This document shows, piece after piece, positions 1 to 11,685 of a stretch of DNA of 64,000 nt; the first letter of the stretch is position 1; each line of letters starts with the position of its first letter. A program made the position numbers and the translations under genes. Source of the DNA: Fragilaria radians. Taxonomy: Eukaryota > Bacillariophyta > Fragilariophyceae > Fragilariales > Fragilariaceae. The DNA is taken from assembly GCA_900642245.1 (NCBI GenBank), contig CAAAJI010000174.1:43154-107153 (forward strand), in the 5' to 3' direction. A model generated the notes under the pieces. It saw only the letters and a program-made list of their open reading frames with translations. It was not told the DNA's origin and ran no database searches.

Positions 1-1502
1 CTCACAGTTGCTTTGATCTTCTAGTGCAAAGAATTAGCTCTAACTTACATTGGAAACACTCTTTTCTGGATAGTTGATGAGTTTTCTTGATGCCATCTTA
101 GGTCCCCTTTTTCTAAATTTGTAATACCTGTGATCAGACAAAGTAGAATCTGAGCATATCTTGACACAATTTAAGGTGACGACTCTTTTGCATCACAATC
201 TTTCTAGGATTTCTCAAGTGCCGGAAATATATGATTGATGGCTTTTGTGTTTTGCTGTGATTTTCTTGATGAGAAGGAGAAATATTATTTGAAATTACAT
301 TTTTAAGCTTTACACATAAAAAGGAAGTATAGTCTAATCCGAATTACATGCTCGCTCTGCATCTTTAACATAACAAGGAAATTATTCTTAAGTTTAAATA
401 TTTGCCAAGTTAAGTATGAGGTTAAGAGATAGAGTATTCCCAATAATAGATGATTCGTGTGTTGATGCATGTAATGAACTAGTTTGGAATTGATTGAGAA
501 ACAGAGATGCTTCTTTTGGAAAAAAGGAAAGAGTGTAAATATACTCTTTGAGTTACAACTCACTAAAAGCATTGGGGAATAGAAAATGTCAGCCCTGAGA
601 AATCCAACACCTCTTTGCCTCATCTCTTGGAAGAAGATTCCATGCGTGGACACAAAAGAGTGACGTCCATGCTAAGATAGGGATAACAAGGAGCTGAAGG
701 AGACTCCACACTGAGAAGATACCATCCTATAAGTGTAGGTATTTCAAGACTAGTGGTTCAAAACCATCATATAAAAGAGATGTATCATTTTTCCGTCACA
801 TTTGGATGATCGACGTTGAAGAGCTCTATCGCTTCACATACGCAACGCATTCAGCTTAAGTAATTGATAGTGTGACGTTTTTCTAGCATTTTGGTGGTGG
901 ATAAACTGATGATGAAACCAGCGATATGTATTCTATCATTCTTGCCACCATCAAAGTCACCATTGTTGTAGGCCTCATGTGTCCACATCCCAATTTTGAC
1001 CTTCTAACTTGATTTCTGACAGGAATTGAAAGCTACCCTTTGGACCATAATTTTGGATAGATCTCTGAATAGATTGACCAAGTCAGACCTTGACAACGTC
1101 ACCAAGTACAAAATTGTTCCAATGTGACCTTTCCGACAATTATTGCGATAATGGCAAAGAATTCATCTACATTAGATGTGAAACATGCACACAGCAAGCT
1201 AACCTAAATTTTGTGTCGAATGCGTATGAGAAAGTGTGTAACTAAAAGCACTTCAGGGTCTGGGAATCATTAATCGGAATGAGTTTGCCTTTGTTAATAA
1301 AAAAATATCGGCGTGTTAGGGTTCTGAAGTTTGAAATAACCGCTGTTTTGATGTCCATAAATCGGGTGCTGACGTACAGGCTTAATCAATTCGATCGTGA
1401 AAACTTTCATGCACCGTCAGCCACGTCCAGCAATTCGGAATTCCTTCGAACAATAGCGGGGACTCTGGTGATGCATTTATGTTTTGCTCATAATTGAAAA
1501 AT
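1..1502. other. Intergenic stretch, no gene seen
   Basis: I see no recognisable protein, RNA gene or repeat here. Two short open frames (303-653 minus, 1279-1497 plus) have no family resemblance and no splice context. The last few hundred bases presumably hold the promoter and 5' leader of the lipocalin gene that follows. Confidence 0.5.
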
Positions 1503-2069
1503 ATGGGCAACACAGCATCGTCAGGTATCCCGGCACTTCAACCAGTTACCCACTGTGAGACGACCCGTTTTATGGGAACATGGTTTGTAATTGCTGTGAA
1601 GCCAACAATGTTCGAAAGAACATGTTCTAATGCAGTGGAAAAGTATCGATTTCTGGAAAATGGAAAACATGATATCGATATTGACTTCACTTACAACAAC
1701 GAGGATCCGATAACATCACCACTAAAATCTCTTCCTCAGAAAGGTTGGGTAGTAGGTGAGAAGAAGAATAGTGGTGTTTGGAAAGTTTCGCCTTTTCCAT
1801 TCGTCAAGATGCCCTATTTGATTTTGGAAGTAGATGAAAATTATGATTATTGCGTAATTGGATTTCCATCACGAGCATACGCTTGGATTATGTATAGAAA
1901 ACCCGTGATGCCTGAGAACGTTTATTCCATGCTTGTGAACAAATTGGTTGAGAAGCACCAGTATAGCCTTGATGGTCTGCGAAAAGTTCCTCAATATTGG
2001 ACATCTGACGAACGATCGAAACGAGGCCTCACAGCAGAAGAAATACCTGATACCATGTTAGTGAAATAA
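1503..2069 (+). CDS. Lipocalin (Blc / temperature-induced-lipocalin type), putatively N-myristoylated
   Basis: Single-exon gene for 188 aa. Lipocalins of the Blc/apolipoprotein-D group are eight-stranded barrels that bind small hydrophobic ligands and often protect membranes. The signature G-x-W is at residues 25-27 (FMGTWFVIA), followed by a typical VEKYRF strand. The C-terminal half (LILEVDENYDYCVIGFPSR, then YAWIMYRKP) matches the last barrel strands and closing segment of Blc proteins. The open frame extends three codons upstream to a TTG, but the first ATG at 1503 gives MGNTASSG, a textbook N-myristoylation signal (Gly2, Ser6). I infer membrane anchoring by acylation rather than secretion, since there is no signal peptide. 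The gene converges on the helicase gene 134 bp downstream. Family assignment is firm; the ligand is unknown. Confidence 0.85.
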   Translation: MGNTASSGIPALQPVTHCETTRFMGTWFVIAVKPTMFERTCSNAVEKYRFLENGKHDIDIDFTYNNEDPITSPLKSLPQKGWVVGEKKNSGVWKVSPFPFVKMPYLILEVDENYDYCVIGFPSRAYAWIMYRKPVMPENVYSMLVNKLVEKHQYSLDGLRKVPQYWTSDERSKRGLTAEEIPDTMLVK

Positions 2070-2203
2070 AGAGGTAATTCATACCTACAATTCATCATGA
2101 TCAAAATATTCCAGACTAAAAAGTTAATTTCCCAAATTTATATACATATCGGTGCTAAAACAAATGGTGATTTTAATACATATCTGTAAAACGTCGAGAA
2201 TGA

Positions 2204-5200
2204 TCATAATCCTATTCGTCCTCTCTTCTTAGGCATAAATTTTGGATTTGAAACAGATCGAACTGATTTGGTTGTAGAATGAAGTTCACTTTTTCCTTTA
2301 AAGCTCAGTGAATTTGGCTTGTTACAACTTTCAATTTGACAATCAATCGGCTTAATCTTTTCCGTTGCATTTAGAGTCTTGCGCGTGCGTAACTCATTTC
2401 TTTTTTGTATCACATCTTCATAGGACTCTTTGATAGAAAAGAACATAGGACCAAGCTCAGCTAGCCACTCACCTTCTACAGCAGTGACACAAGACATGTA
2501 CTCTTTCGTTGTACTAATAAGTTCATGATAACAGACATAATCAGGTGTGTATCCAAGCCCATACAACGCGCTGGAGGGATGAAGCGCAGAGGTTATTCCC
2601 GAAAGCATATTGACATATTCACCAATACCTTTTATTTTGGAGCTATTGTAAAAGTATGCCGAACAAATTGATTTTCTGACAACATCCCAAGATCCTCCAC
2701 AAGATATTGGATTCAACTTCTGTTGCTGCATCAAGTCGATTAATTGAGCATGCACTTCACGCGCTTTCCGTATGCCTTTGGAGTGGATAAAATGCTGAGA
2801 GCACCAATCGGCATCAAACCGATATTGTTTCGCACGTTCATAAACATTCAACAAAGTTAAATGATCACTTTCTGGAACGAAGAATTTTTCTCGGGCAGCA
2901 TCGCTCTCCTCTTCTCTATCCTTGGGTCGAAAGAAAACGCTGGGGACACTTAACATGCTAACTACTATGAGCGCTTCCGCGGAACATCCACCGGATTCAT
3001 GGGCGAACAACAAGAGCTTACTCAATGAGGGATCTAACGGAAACTCTACCATACGTCGACCCAACTGAGTCAAATTTCCTGCATTGTCTAGGGCTCCAAG
3101 AATCCAAAGTTGATACATAGAAGTCATAATGATTTCTTGAGGGGGTGGGTCCATGAAGTCAAAATCTAGAAGATTCGATACACCCAACGACTTCAACAAT
3201 AGGACAACATTTGCTAAGTTTGTCCGCTGTATCTCTGGGACTGAGCTTTCCATCAGTTCATCTAAATATTGTTTCTCTGTATACAGTCTAAAGCAATATC
3301 CTTTACCTGTTCTTCCTGCTCTTCCACTTCGTTGATTTGCATTTGCCTTACTTATTGGAGTCACTAGTAAAGAATCCATTCCGATTCTCGGGTTGTAAAC
3401 CTTAAGCTTATAAAATCCACAATCAATGACATATTTTATTCCATCGACCGTAAGACTTGTTTCAGCAACATTTGTTGAGACAATACATTTTCTGACTCCT
3501 GTTGGCGCAGCATCAAAGATCTTGGCTTGAAGATCTGATGGTAATTGCGAATACATAGGTAAAACTAACAAAGGGGGAGAGCCCTCACCAAGCTGATCCA
3601 TTTTATCGGCAAGTACCTGGCACGTGCCTTCAATGTCTTCCTGGCCGGTCATGAATATAAGGATATCGCCTTCAGCGCTATTAAAGTGGATCTGAAGTGC
3701 TTGCTTAACAGCAGCCATCACATAATCTTCTTGTACAGATTTTGCGAAATAAGTTTCCACAGGAAACGTTCTCCCTGGGATTCGAAAAACTGGTGACCCA
3801 CCAAAAAAATCACTAAATAGAGAGGCACTCAATGTGGCGGAAGTAACAATGATTTTCAAATCCGAACGCCTTGACACAATCTTTCTCAATACTCCGAAGA
3901 GAACATCCGTATTCAAACTTCGTTCGTGGGCTTCGTCCATGATTATAGCGCTGTACTTATTGAGGTCAGGATCACGAAGGCTTTCCCTTAACAGAACACC
4001 GTCAGTCATATATTTTATCAGTGTGTCTTCACTCGTTTGATCTTCAAAGCGTATTGAATAACCTACAGTGCCTCCCAGTTTATTTTTGTCAGTGAAAGGC
4101 TCGCCACGTTCCATGGCCGCTGCTGCTACTTCTTCGTTTACACGTTTAGCAACACTCATGGCTGCCACTCTTCTTGGCTGAGTACAACCAACAATTCCGT
4201 ATTCACAGTATCCTTCTTCCATTAAGTATTGAGTTAATTGAGTAGTTTTTCCAGAGCCTGTTTCACCAACAATGATGACAACAGTATTCTCTCGAATCAC
4301 ATTTAACAGCTCATCTCTGACGGAGTATACAGGCAAATATTCACGCTGTTGGCGTATAGATTTCTTTTTTGCAAAATCAGATACAGGGCCGTCATTCCGT
4401 GCTTTGTTGATGTGAGATGCAAAGCCACTTGATTTTTTATAGTCGAGTTCTTGATCTTCACGTAAGTCATCTTCTTTTACATCACCATCTGTCTTTTCAG
4501 CTTTTATCCCTACCACACTTCCCATACGGGTTCCTCCTAATTCCCAGAACTTTTGTCTCATAGTTTGCTTTTCTTTGGTAGCTCGCAAATGGCGCAATAT
4601 AGCCGATCCGTCTCTAGCCATTTTTGCAAAATCTGACGAATTATCTTTTACTGTGGGCACTGCATCTCGAATGGTTGAAAACGAAACCCTTCCATCCAAA
4701 AACGGTGGCTTCACTTGGTGAACCAATAATGTGACACGAGAATCATGTTCGGTATTGATTTCGAGTGAAATTTCGCCTTGCAACGCCGCACCAGAGCTTA
4801 GAAGCCTATTTTCCTCCCATGCATCTTGATCATCCAAAAGCGCGCTTTTTCGAGCAGACATTCTAGAACCCATAGGATTAGCTTCGCGTTTGCGCTGCAA
4901 ATCCGCTTCTCTAGCCCTTGTTTTTGCACTCTCAAAAAGAAAACGTCCCATGCTTCCTGAAGCAGCAATATCGTCTTTGTCAAGTACAAAGCCACCATCA
5001 TCTTCTGCTAAGTAATATTCCCGGTCAAAGTCAGAATCGTCTTCCCCCGTGTTTTGATTTTTCTCGAAAAGGAGTTGGCTATCAATATCCTTTCTTTGCT
5101 TGACAGTTTGTTTCAAAGAGCTATTTTCAGTCAGATGACTTAATTGCTTACTTCTGGAATTCTTGGTTTCAGAACCCGAAATACTCGGGGTTATGCAATA

Positions 5201-5563
5201 AGATTTATTGACGCTTTTATGGTCCCATGCATTTGTTCTATTTACAAAAGAGTTGTTGGACGAAAACTGTGGTGTAAGATTCTTGTTGATTTGAGAGCGA
5301 TCTTCACGCTCTCGCTTTGTATCTAACGAATTTTCAGCGCTATTTTGAGGCTCATGATTTTGAGCATTGTCGATTCTACGTCGATATTGGCGAAAAGGTT
5401 TACTTCGTGTTGGCATATCTTCATCATGACGATTTCTTGCAAATTGATTCGATTTTGTCTCCTTAGAAACTTCATTTGGCTTTGACAACAAACCTCCTTG
5501 CTCCCTTGGTAACAGAGATGTCAGTTGGTGAGTGTATTTCTTGCCTTCTTGACCCTTCGACAT
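2204..5563 (-). CDS. PRP16: DEAH-box pre-mRNA splicing helicase PRP16/DHX38
   Basis: Intronless gene for 1119 aa, the usual size for Prp16. This ATPase remodels the spliceosome after the first transesterification so that the second step can occur; it acts in the nucleus. Residues 1 to about 230 are a charged, low-complexity N-terminal region. A Prp16-specific segment follows ([11 protein letters not shown], then [18 protein letters not shown] and [13 protein letters not shown]). Helicase motifs follow in order: Walker [11 protein letters not shown] (about 430-440), DEAHERS (about 543), SAT (about 575) and [12 protein letters not shown] (about 745). The winged-helix/ratchet and OB-fold regions come after these, and the protein ends in a basic tail, KKRGRIGL. 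The Prp16-type linker before the helicase core separates it from the related DEAH helicases Prp2, Prp22 and Prp43. The ATG at 5561-5563 is the first in frame. Confidence 0.93.
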   Translation of the reverse strand: MSKGQEGKKYTHQLTSLLPREQGGLLSKPNEVSKETKSNQFARNRHDEDMPTRSKPFRQYRRRIDNAQNHEPQNSAENSLDTKREREDRSQINKNLTPQFSSNNSFVNRTNAWDHKSVNKSYCITPSISGSETKNSRSKQLSHLTENSSLKQTVKQRKDIDSQLLFEKNQNTGEDDSDFDREYYLAEDDGGFVLDKDDIAASGSMGRFLFESAKTRAREADLQRKREANPMGSRMSARKSALLDDQDAWEENRLLSSGAALQGEISLEINTEHDSRVTLLVHQVKPPFLDGRVSFSTIRDAVPTVKDNSSDFAKMARDGSAILRHLRATKEKQTMRQKFWELGGTRMGSVVGIKAEKTDGDVKEDDLREDQELDYKKSSGFASHINKARNDGPVSDFAKKKSIRQQREYLPVYSVRDELLNVIRENTVVIIVGETGSGKTTQLTQYLMEEGYCEYGIVGCTQPRRVAAMSVAKRVNEEVAAAAMERGEPFTDKNKLGGTVGYSIRFEDQTSEDTLIKYMTDGVLLRESLRDPDLNKYSAIIMDEAHERSLNTDVLFGVLRKIVSRRSDLKIIVTSATLSASLFSDFFGGSPVFRIPGRTFPVETYFAKSVQEDYVMAAVKQALQIHFNSAEGDILIFMTGQEDIEGTCQVLADKMDQLGEGSPPLLVLPMYSQLPSDLQAKIFDAAPTGVRKCIVSTNVAETSLTVDGIKYVIDCGFYKLKVYNPRIGMDSLLVTPISKANANQRSGRAGRTGKGYCFRLYTEKQYLDELMESSVPEIQRTNLANVVLLLKSLGVSNLLDFDFMDPPPQEIIMTSMYQLWILGALDNAGNLTQLGRRMVEFPLDPSLSKLLLFAHESGGCSAEALIVVSMLSVPSVFFRPKDREEESDAAREKFFVPESDHLTLLNVYERAKQYRFDADWCSQHFIHSKGIRKAREVHAQLIDLMQQQKLNPISCGGSWDVVRKSICSAYFYNSSKIKGIGEYVNMLSGITSALHPSSALYGLGYTPDYVCYHELISTTKEYMSCVTAVEGEWLAELGPMFFSIKESYEDVIQKRNELRTRKTLNATEKIKPIDCQIESCNKPNSLSFKGKSELHSTTKSVRSVSNPKFMPKKRGRIGL

Positions 5564-6326
5564 TCTTTGTATTCACTCTAGAATCACGGACTCGTGGTGG
5601 TGGTTTCAAAATTATGTTTCACTCAGATACTGGTCTTTTTTTGGTCTTGTACTAGTAAATTAGTTTGATTTCTATCAACAGGCGACATTTTCAACATGGA
5701 AATTAGTGACCAAACTGATGCATCTGAGTACAAGGACTGAATAATATCTACCAAAGAGATACTCTGCCCTCATTTTTAGGTTGTAGAAATAATATGCTAC
5801 ATCTTTTTGAGGAGCACACAACCAAGATGTGTTCTCCAATGAGCATGCATACAAAAAAACGCATGAAAGTAAGTTGAGGTCATATTTTTTGTTAAAAGAT
5901 TGTTGATGATAATAGCTAGACACTAGCGTTCAATCCCTTAAAAATTATGATTTATTGCAGGGGATGTCAAACTTCCACCGTAGTTGGCATTCGAAATGAA
6001 GTTAGATGATAGGTTCTGACGCTGAATAAAACATAAAGTTGATAAGCTTGAAACAGATTTCCAAGAAAAAATATCAACAGTTTCTATTTATTTTAATAAC
6101 TTTATTAAGCCTATTTTCACATTGGGTGTATTGTCCAACTTTGAAGAATTATGATGAGTTGTGTTCTCATTGGAGAGTACGAGTATTTTTCTTCAAGTAA
6201 TGCTCAAGAAGTTCCTAAGGGAAGGGTTCCTATGAACTGTTCACAGATGACTTGAAACACTGATTCAATGGGGTAGCCTACTGTGATGAAGTGAAGCCAT
6301 GTTAATGGATTACTAGTTGCAGTACT
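5564..6326. other. Intergenic, no gene seen
   Basis: This spacer lies between the PRP16 start and the threonine synthase-like stop. An 82-codon open frame at 5675-5923 (minus) shows no recognisable features. The stretch probably contains the PRP16 promoter. Confidence 0.5.
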
Positions 6327-8035
6327 CTAACGAAAACATGTTGCTATAATATGATTAGCCTGCAACTCCCAAGTCAATTGGGCTTGAGGCAGTGAATCAG
6401 TAGGCTGTCTGGAATAAAGAATTGGATCCTTTTCTTCCTTTGTTAAGATCTCTGAAGCATTGATAGGAAACATTGTTTCCTTATAAGTTTGCCATCCATC
6501 TTGACCAAGAGCTATTGTACATGATTCCTCAAATTTACATGGTGAGGCAGTTGCTAAAATAGCAACGGGACGGACAAGCGTTTCATTTTCAATCAAATAC
6601 CCTAGTTTTTCAGCTGCTGCTAGAGCAACGCAGGTGTGGGGATCTGCGAAATAGTTGTATATTTTGTGCATTTTCTGCATGCATCGGCACATCTCATCAT
6701 CAGTTACTCTAGCACTGTCAAACTTGTGCAAGAGCTTTTCAACCCATTCACTTTCTAGATCAAGCTTTGAATTTTGATCCACAGTAGTCATCCAAGCTCG
6801 AACGAGATCATGGTTTCCATCAGTTAGATAATACAAAAGCCTCTCGAAGTTATATGGCTTTAAATTGAAATCGAATGAGATTATTCTGTGAATTGTTTTT
6901 GAATTTTTCGAAACTTACAAGCTGAATATTGATTGCGTCAGAAAGAGTTTTAATCATGAAGTCTGATTTATGATAATTTCCAGTCTGTATGACCCTGTGG
7001 GATATGTCGTTGACATTTACAGCAGCACAATACTTTCGAATGGGCAAACCCATTTGACGAGCAATCTCACCACCTGCAATATTTCCCATAGCTCCAGTTG
7101 GAAGGACAATATCTATTTCATCGCCAATAACTCCACCAGTGACGTGATCAATGACACGAAGATACGTCCAAACCTATATGGAATAATATCGAAGTTAGGG
7201 AACCAAAGTCAGACAAGACGAGGCAATATCAACCTACATGATGCACAATTTGTGCCATTGGTCGAGAAAAGTTATAACTGTTGACGCCAGTCAAATAACG
7301 ACCAGAGTTAACATTATCTTGTTGCCTCAACAAATTCTTGATTGGCAAATCCATGTCATCACCACCACCTTGGAAGGCAGCAACTACGACAACATCTGAA
7401 TCAATGCAAGTCATTTGCTTTCTTTGAAAAGCCGAAATTTGTCCCTCAGGGTAATGCACAAGAATTGTTAGCAAAGGATTACCCATATCTGCAACAGCCT
7501 GGACTGCAGCAGGACCAGTATCTCCTGTTGTCGACACTAGTAAAGTGATTCGTCGATTCCTCTTGGTTGCAAAAAACGACAAGAATCCGATAGTGGCCCT
7601 CATCCTTTCAATGATCAATTAAAGATAATGTATTGAATATTAACAGACTAAAAATGGAATGAAAGCAAATTACAAAAAGAACACTTACCCCAAGTCCTTG
7701 AAACAAAAAGTGGGCCCATGGAAAAGTTCGGACACATAGAGCGACCCAACTTTTACAACAGGAACTGCGTGATCAGGTTTTTTGAAGCCTACGAAAGCTG
7801 CATCGCAGATTTCTCTGAGTTTTTCATCTGAAATTTCTTCCTCAGAAATAAAGCGACGAAAAATTTCAAATGCCAGATCGACATATCCCAAATCAGCCCA
7901 ATGTTTTAAATCGTCAAGACTAAATGTTGGGATGCGTAATGGGACATAGAGTCCACCATCAGGTGCATATCCTGAGCATATAACTTCCTCAAACGATGCT
8001 ACAATTGAGGCATCTCGAGTAGAAGTGTACTTCAT
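6327..8035 (-). CDS. Threonine synthase-like protein (THNSL2 / Thr4-type, PLP fold-type II)
   Basis: Four exons on the minus strand: 7689-8035, 7238-7604, 6919-7173 and 6327-6857, separated by introns of 84, 64 and 61 bp. All joins are GT-AG and keep frame, giving 499 aa. Canonical threonine synthase converts O-phosphohomoserine to threonine using PLP. The protein starts MKYTSTRD and has the SGYAPDGGLYVP entry motif, the PLP lysine in FCFKDLG at the end of exon 1, STTGDTGPAA (phosphate/PLP binding), and PTGAMGNIAGG followed by ARQMGLPIR. The overall layout is closest to fungal Thr4 and animal THNSL2, not plant-type threonine synthase. THNSL2 in animals acts as a phospho-lyase, so the reaction here could be either. 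The frame continues upstream to a TTG; ATG 8035 fits family N termini. No plastid transit peptide is visible, suggesting a cytosolic enzyme. Confidence 0.88.
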
Positions 8036-8169
8036 TTTTTTCAAAATCTATGATTCGGAAATGGAAGATTCAAAGTTCTCACTAGAGAGAACCAGTATCA
8101 TTAACCTTAATGCAATATCGAGTCGAAATCAAAAGTGTATCTGTATTTTAGTAAAGTTTATTTTCAACT

Positions 8170-9537
8170 TTAGTTCACTTTGGTCTTGGCTTCAATCCAT
8201 TTTGAAAAGTATTTAGTACTCTTTAAAGTTTGGTGCCAGAATAAATTCCAATTTATATCCTTCGACCGACGCTCTTCTCGAAACTGAACTGCATCATCCA
8301 GCGATTTTTGTACTTTAATCCACTCTGAAGGAGAGTAGAGATTTCTCAGAATATACGAACCTTGCGTCACAGCAGATTCCCACATAACTGGATCCTCATA
8401 AAGTAGGACTGCGGCTTTGGAAAAGTCATCGATAGAATTTGCTGTTCTGCCACCCCAAGTATCATCGTCAATTACCATACCTTCGCAGCCAACCGAGGTC
8501 GTTACCACAGGTAGACGACAACGCCAGGAGTCCACAATCTTTCCCTTAATACCAGCTCCAAATCTCAAAGGTGCAAGAAGAACGCGATATTTACATAGTG
8601 TTTCATCCAATTCAGATGTATATCCCATAATGAAAATCCCTTGCTTTGGCTTGTGGAGTTGTTGAATGGGATGGTCAGAATATGCACCATAAATATGAAG
8701 TTCAGCAAACGGAAGGCTTTCTCTTATTTTGGGCCAAATATGATTAACGAGCATCTTTACTGCATCAACATTTGGATCGTGACGAAATCCGCCTACGAAA
8801 CAAAAATGATTACGTCGTGACCAATCTGGAGTAGGTTGTGATGTAGGCTCCACCCAAAATGATGCAAGGCAGAGCTTACCAGGCATAATCCCATATTTGT
8901 TGACAAGAATATCAAATTCTATGGGGGAGCAAACAAGCGTAAGATCTGAACGATTCAGGCTTACTAGCTCTCGGATTAATAAATCATTGTCAAGTAGGGG
9001 ACAATGAGATTGAGAGAGATTAAGGACATCTAAAGTATTCGTGGATGCCTCACACTGTTGTTGACGGGTTTTTCTCAAGGAGTGCATATCTTGCATATCG
9101 ATGACATGCACAGCTTTGGGCCTCTCAGTATGAATATGGAAGGAGAACATCTCCTCCGTGTAGAACTTGTCGTAGATAACCATAGAAAGATCTCCCCCAA
9201 TTTCATCCAAGAGATCTTGCACATCTTTTGTGCTATTCGCAGAAATTTTATGAAATCGGACACCACAATTTGACAGATCTTGAATAGTATTCTCATCCCG
9301 TTCAGCGGATGTTGCTGCAAAATGTACGGATTTCCAAGGATTCTTGCAAAGTTGCCTTAAAATGAACGAAGTGCGTGATCCTGCCGCTGATGCATTCGGT
9401 TGTGGATAAATATTTGATAATACAAGAACTTTACCAGGTTGAGTGGTGAAAGATCTGACAAAGAGATTATCTCGAATGCATTTGAAAGCAGCATGTCGAG
9501 CAAAAAGCACTGTCATCGAATGTTGGTGAGAAGTCAT
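8170..9537 (-). CDS. GT4-type glycosyltransferase with possible organelle presequence
   Basis: Single exon, 455 aa from ATG 9537; the frame opens one codon earlier at TTG. The core is a GT-B fold. The N-terminal Rossmann part begins KVLVLSNIYPQPNASAAGSR. The C-terminal nucleotide-sugar domain begins at NHFCFVGGFRHDPNVDAV, and the key GT4 segment is LAPLRFGAGIKGKIVDSW followed by LPVVTTSVGCEGM. Sugar donor and acceptor cannot be told. The first ~35 residues (a second Met, then FARHAAFKCIRDNLFVRSFTTQ) are rich in Arg, Phe and Ser and resemble a mitochondrial presequence, which is unusual for this enzyme class. The stop lies 135 bp downstream-strand of the threonine synthase-like start, in the same orientation. 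Family call is good; targeting is inference. Confidence 0.8.
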   Translation of the reverse strand: MTSHQHSMTVLFARHAAFKCIRDNLFVRSFTTQPGKVLVLSNIYPQPNASAAGSRTSFILRQLCKNPWKSVHFAATSAERDENTIQDLSNCGVRFHKISANSTKDVQDLLDEIGGDLSMVIYDKFYTEEMFSFHIHTERPKAVHVIDMQDMHSLRKTRQQQCEASTNTLDVLNLSQSHCPLLDNDLLIRELVSLNRSDLTLVCSPIEFDILVNKYGIMPGKLCLASFWVEPTSQPTPDWSRRNHFCFVGGFRHDPNVDAVKMLVNHIWPKIRESLPFAELHIYGAYSDHPIQQLHKPKQGIFIMGYTSELDETLCKYRVLLAPLRFGAGIKGKIVDSWRCRLPVVTTSVGCEGMVIDDDTWGGRTANSIDDFSKAAVLLYEDPVMWESAVTQGSYILRNLYSPSEWIKVQKSLDDAVQFREERRSKDINWNLFWHQTLKSTKYFSKWIEAKTKVN

Positions 9538-10595
9538 CAATTTTTGTCATTAACCTTAACAGATTCTTTTTTCTGTGAATTAGGAAATATTGACCATGTC
9601 ATTACTTGCAGGGTTGTTTAGTAACAGCCATCTCTGTTTGTTGCATTTCACTAAACATATTTCAAAATCTATAATATGCATCTTCTAATACCTTAATTTC
9701 ACACACTTCACTTTATGTCACAAAGAGTGCAGAGACAAAAGGATGATCAGAAATTTAGTGATAAGGACAAGGGAAGTGAAAAGGTTCTCTTTTGGGAACT
9801 TTTCGCATTGCAAAGTAGAAGAGTTTAAATTTTGAATTGAACACAATAGAATGACTTATGGATTCAAATGTAGCTGTGAAATATTTAACGCTAGTGCATC
9901 TTCACAATAAATTGTGAATAGCAAAAAATCTAGGTAACAGACAGCCTTAAAATATTTGGTCTTAATCTTAATGATAATTTCACGGACTTTTGCACTGGGT
10001 TCTAAGGGCAGAGATGATGCATATATGTAATCAGGAATTGTTTCATTTGTCGTGTGCAACGAACGATTAGGTAGAATTTAATAGTTTTATCTAGGAACGC
10101 AATTATTGGAAATTATGCACTACATGAAGAAAGAGTAAGATAAGCAGAAACTTGAGAGAAATGGAAATGAATGCTTGTAAAGCATCACTTTTTTAATTGT
10201 ATGTTAGAAGCGAGAGTTACGACAAGTAAAACTTTGTATAGTAGCTAATCTAGAGCATATTTGACGTTATCTAAAGGGCACCATTATTGTTCCGTCTAAA
10301 CAATAATTTCAGTTAGTTCATCAACGGTAATGGTCGCAGAATTGGATGCATAACAATCTGCAAAATCTATTGACTATAAAACTACCTCATTCATGTACTT
10401 GAATGCTCATAAAAACGCTAATTATATTTATGAGCTACAACTCCAAGGATTCATTTTCACACGGTCTCAAATGGCTCAACTTGCTGCAAATGAGTTGAGC
10501 CCCCACAAACAAAAGCAAGTTGATAAACTCATCCACCCAAAAGGCACCTTGTTCGTAACGCTTTCGTATTGAACAATATTGTTGTAGGAAATACC
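9538..10595. other. Intergenic, no gene seen
   Basis: A+T-rich spacer. A 67-codon open frame at 9856-10059 (minus) is unsupported. No repeats or RNA genes were recognised. Confidence 0.5.
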
Positions 10596-11685
10596 CTAAA
10601 TGTAACGTCGACGAATAGTGGGGGAAGGGGATGGAACCAAAACTAGCGCAGGAGAATCGTTACTGGCATCATCATCAGCAACTGCTGACGACACCGATGG
10701 AGATTCAGAAGGCTCTATATCAGGGGACGAAGTATTTGTCAAAACAACTGGAGCATCTGTCACTGGGCTGTTGGTTACTGGCACTGTTGTTGGCATCGAA
10801 ACAGGTGATGTTGGAGATTTCCCGAAAGGCGCAATGGTATTTGGTGAGAGGGTTTTCTCCGATGGGGCAGATGTAGTGGGAGGAATTGTTGGGGCTGGGG
10901 ATGGTTGAAGAGTCGTGGGGGGAGAGGTGGTAGGAGGCATCGTGGGGGCAGGGGAAATAGGAAGAATGGTTGGGTTTGAAGTGGGAGGTGGAAGTGTCTT
11001 CTTTGATGGAGCAGAGCTGGAAGGTGGAGTAGTTATCTCCGATGGAGCAGGGGTAGATGAAGGGATTATTTCTTCTGATGGAGCAGGGGTAGATGAAGGG
11101 ATTATTTCTTCTGATGGAGCGGGGGTGGATAGAGGAAGAGGTTTTTCAGTTGGAGCAGGTGAAAATGCAGGGAAACCTTTCTCTGAAGGAGCAAATGATG
11201 GAGGGGGAGTTTTCTCGAAAGGAGCAGAGGTGAATGGTGGATGATGTGGAGTAGCAGTAGGTGAAGAAAGCGTTGGAACCGTTGTGGATGGTGGATTTGA
11301 TTTATCCAACGGATCAGTTGGAATTGCGTTTAATGACGGAGCTGGTGAAGGTGGATTATGCTCATGGCTTGGCTCTATGGAAATCATGATTGTCGGTCTC
11401 CTAGAAGGTGGAACTGGTGCAACTTTGTGGGGAGAGCCAGATGGCATGGAAAAGAAAGACGACATAGAGAGTGTGCTAGTTTTGTACAAGGCACGAGTCC
11501 AAGCTGCAACATCCTGTATTGTTCGTTGAGACACGAGGTATATACATCACATGCGGCAATCACGATCAGGTACTTACCTCCAAATAAAGAGATTCTTTGT
11601 CAGAAACTTGATTTTCAGTCCAGGTACTGAATACCGATCCAGTGAAGAGGATGAAAGTCAAGAGTACTTCTGTCAAGCCACGCAT
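10596..11685 (-). CDS. Secreted Ser/Pro/Thr-rich low-complexity protein
   Basis: Two exons, 11578-11685 and 10596-11513, with a 64-bp GT-AG intron, phase 0, giving 341 aa. Exon 1 is short and encodes MRGLTEVLLTFILFTGSVFS, a clear signal peptide, followed by a short acidic stretch. Exon 2 begins DVAAWTRALYKTS and then becomes almost entirely Ser, Pro, Thr and Ala, with recurring xAPSE/xAPT units. A 39-bp unit encoding 13 residues (core EEIIPSSTPAPS) is tandemly duplicated almost perfectly near 11040-11120. The C terminus is basic (TIRRRYI). No catalytic domain is visible. Such proline-rich, probably O-glycosylated proteins are typical of extracellular matrix and wall-associated proteins; function is inferred from composition only. 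The opposite strand shows long open frames here, but they are shadows of the low-complexity repeat. Confidence 0.72.
11040..11120 (-). repeat. 39-bp tandem coding repeat (13 aa)
   Basis: Two consecutive copies of a 39-bp unit lie within exon 2 of the Ser/Pro/Thr-rich gene. A third, diverged unit continues toward 11150. Period and near-identity indicate recent slippage or unequal crossing-over that keeps reading frame. Confidence 0.75.

Noticed and set aside
303..653. 116-codon open frame on minus strand
   Set aside because: No domain, no splice or promoter context, composition typical of A+T-rich non-coding frames.
1279..1497. 72-codon open frame directly upstream of the lipocalin
   Set aside because: No family resemblance; more likely promoter/leader of the lipocalin gene.
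10618..11244. Long Gly/Ala/Val-rich plus-strand open frames
   Set aside because: Antisense shadows of the Ser/Pro/Thr codon repeat; the minus-strand gene has a signal-peptide exon and a clean intron.
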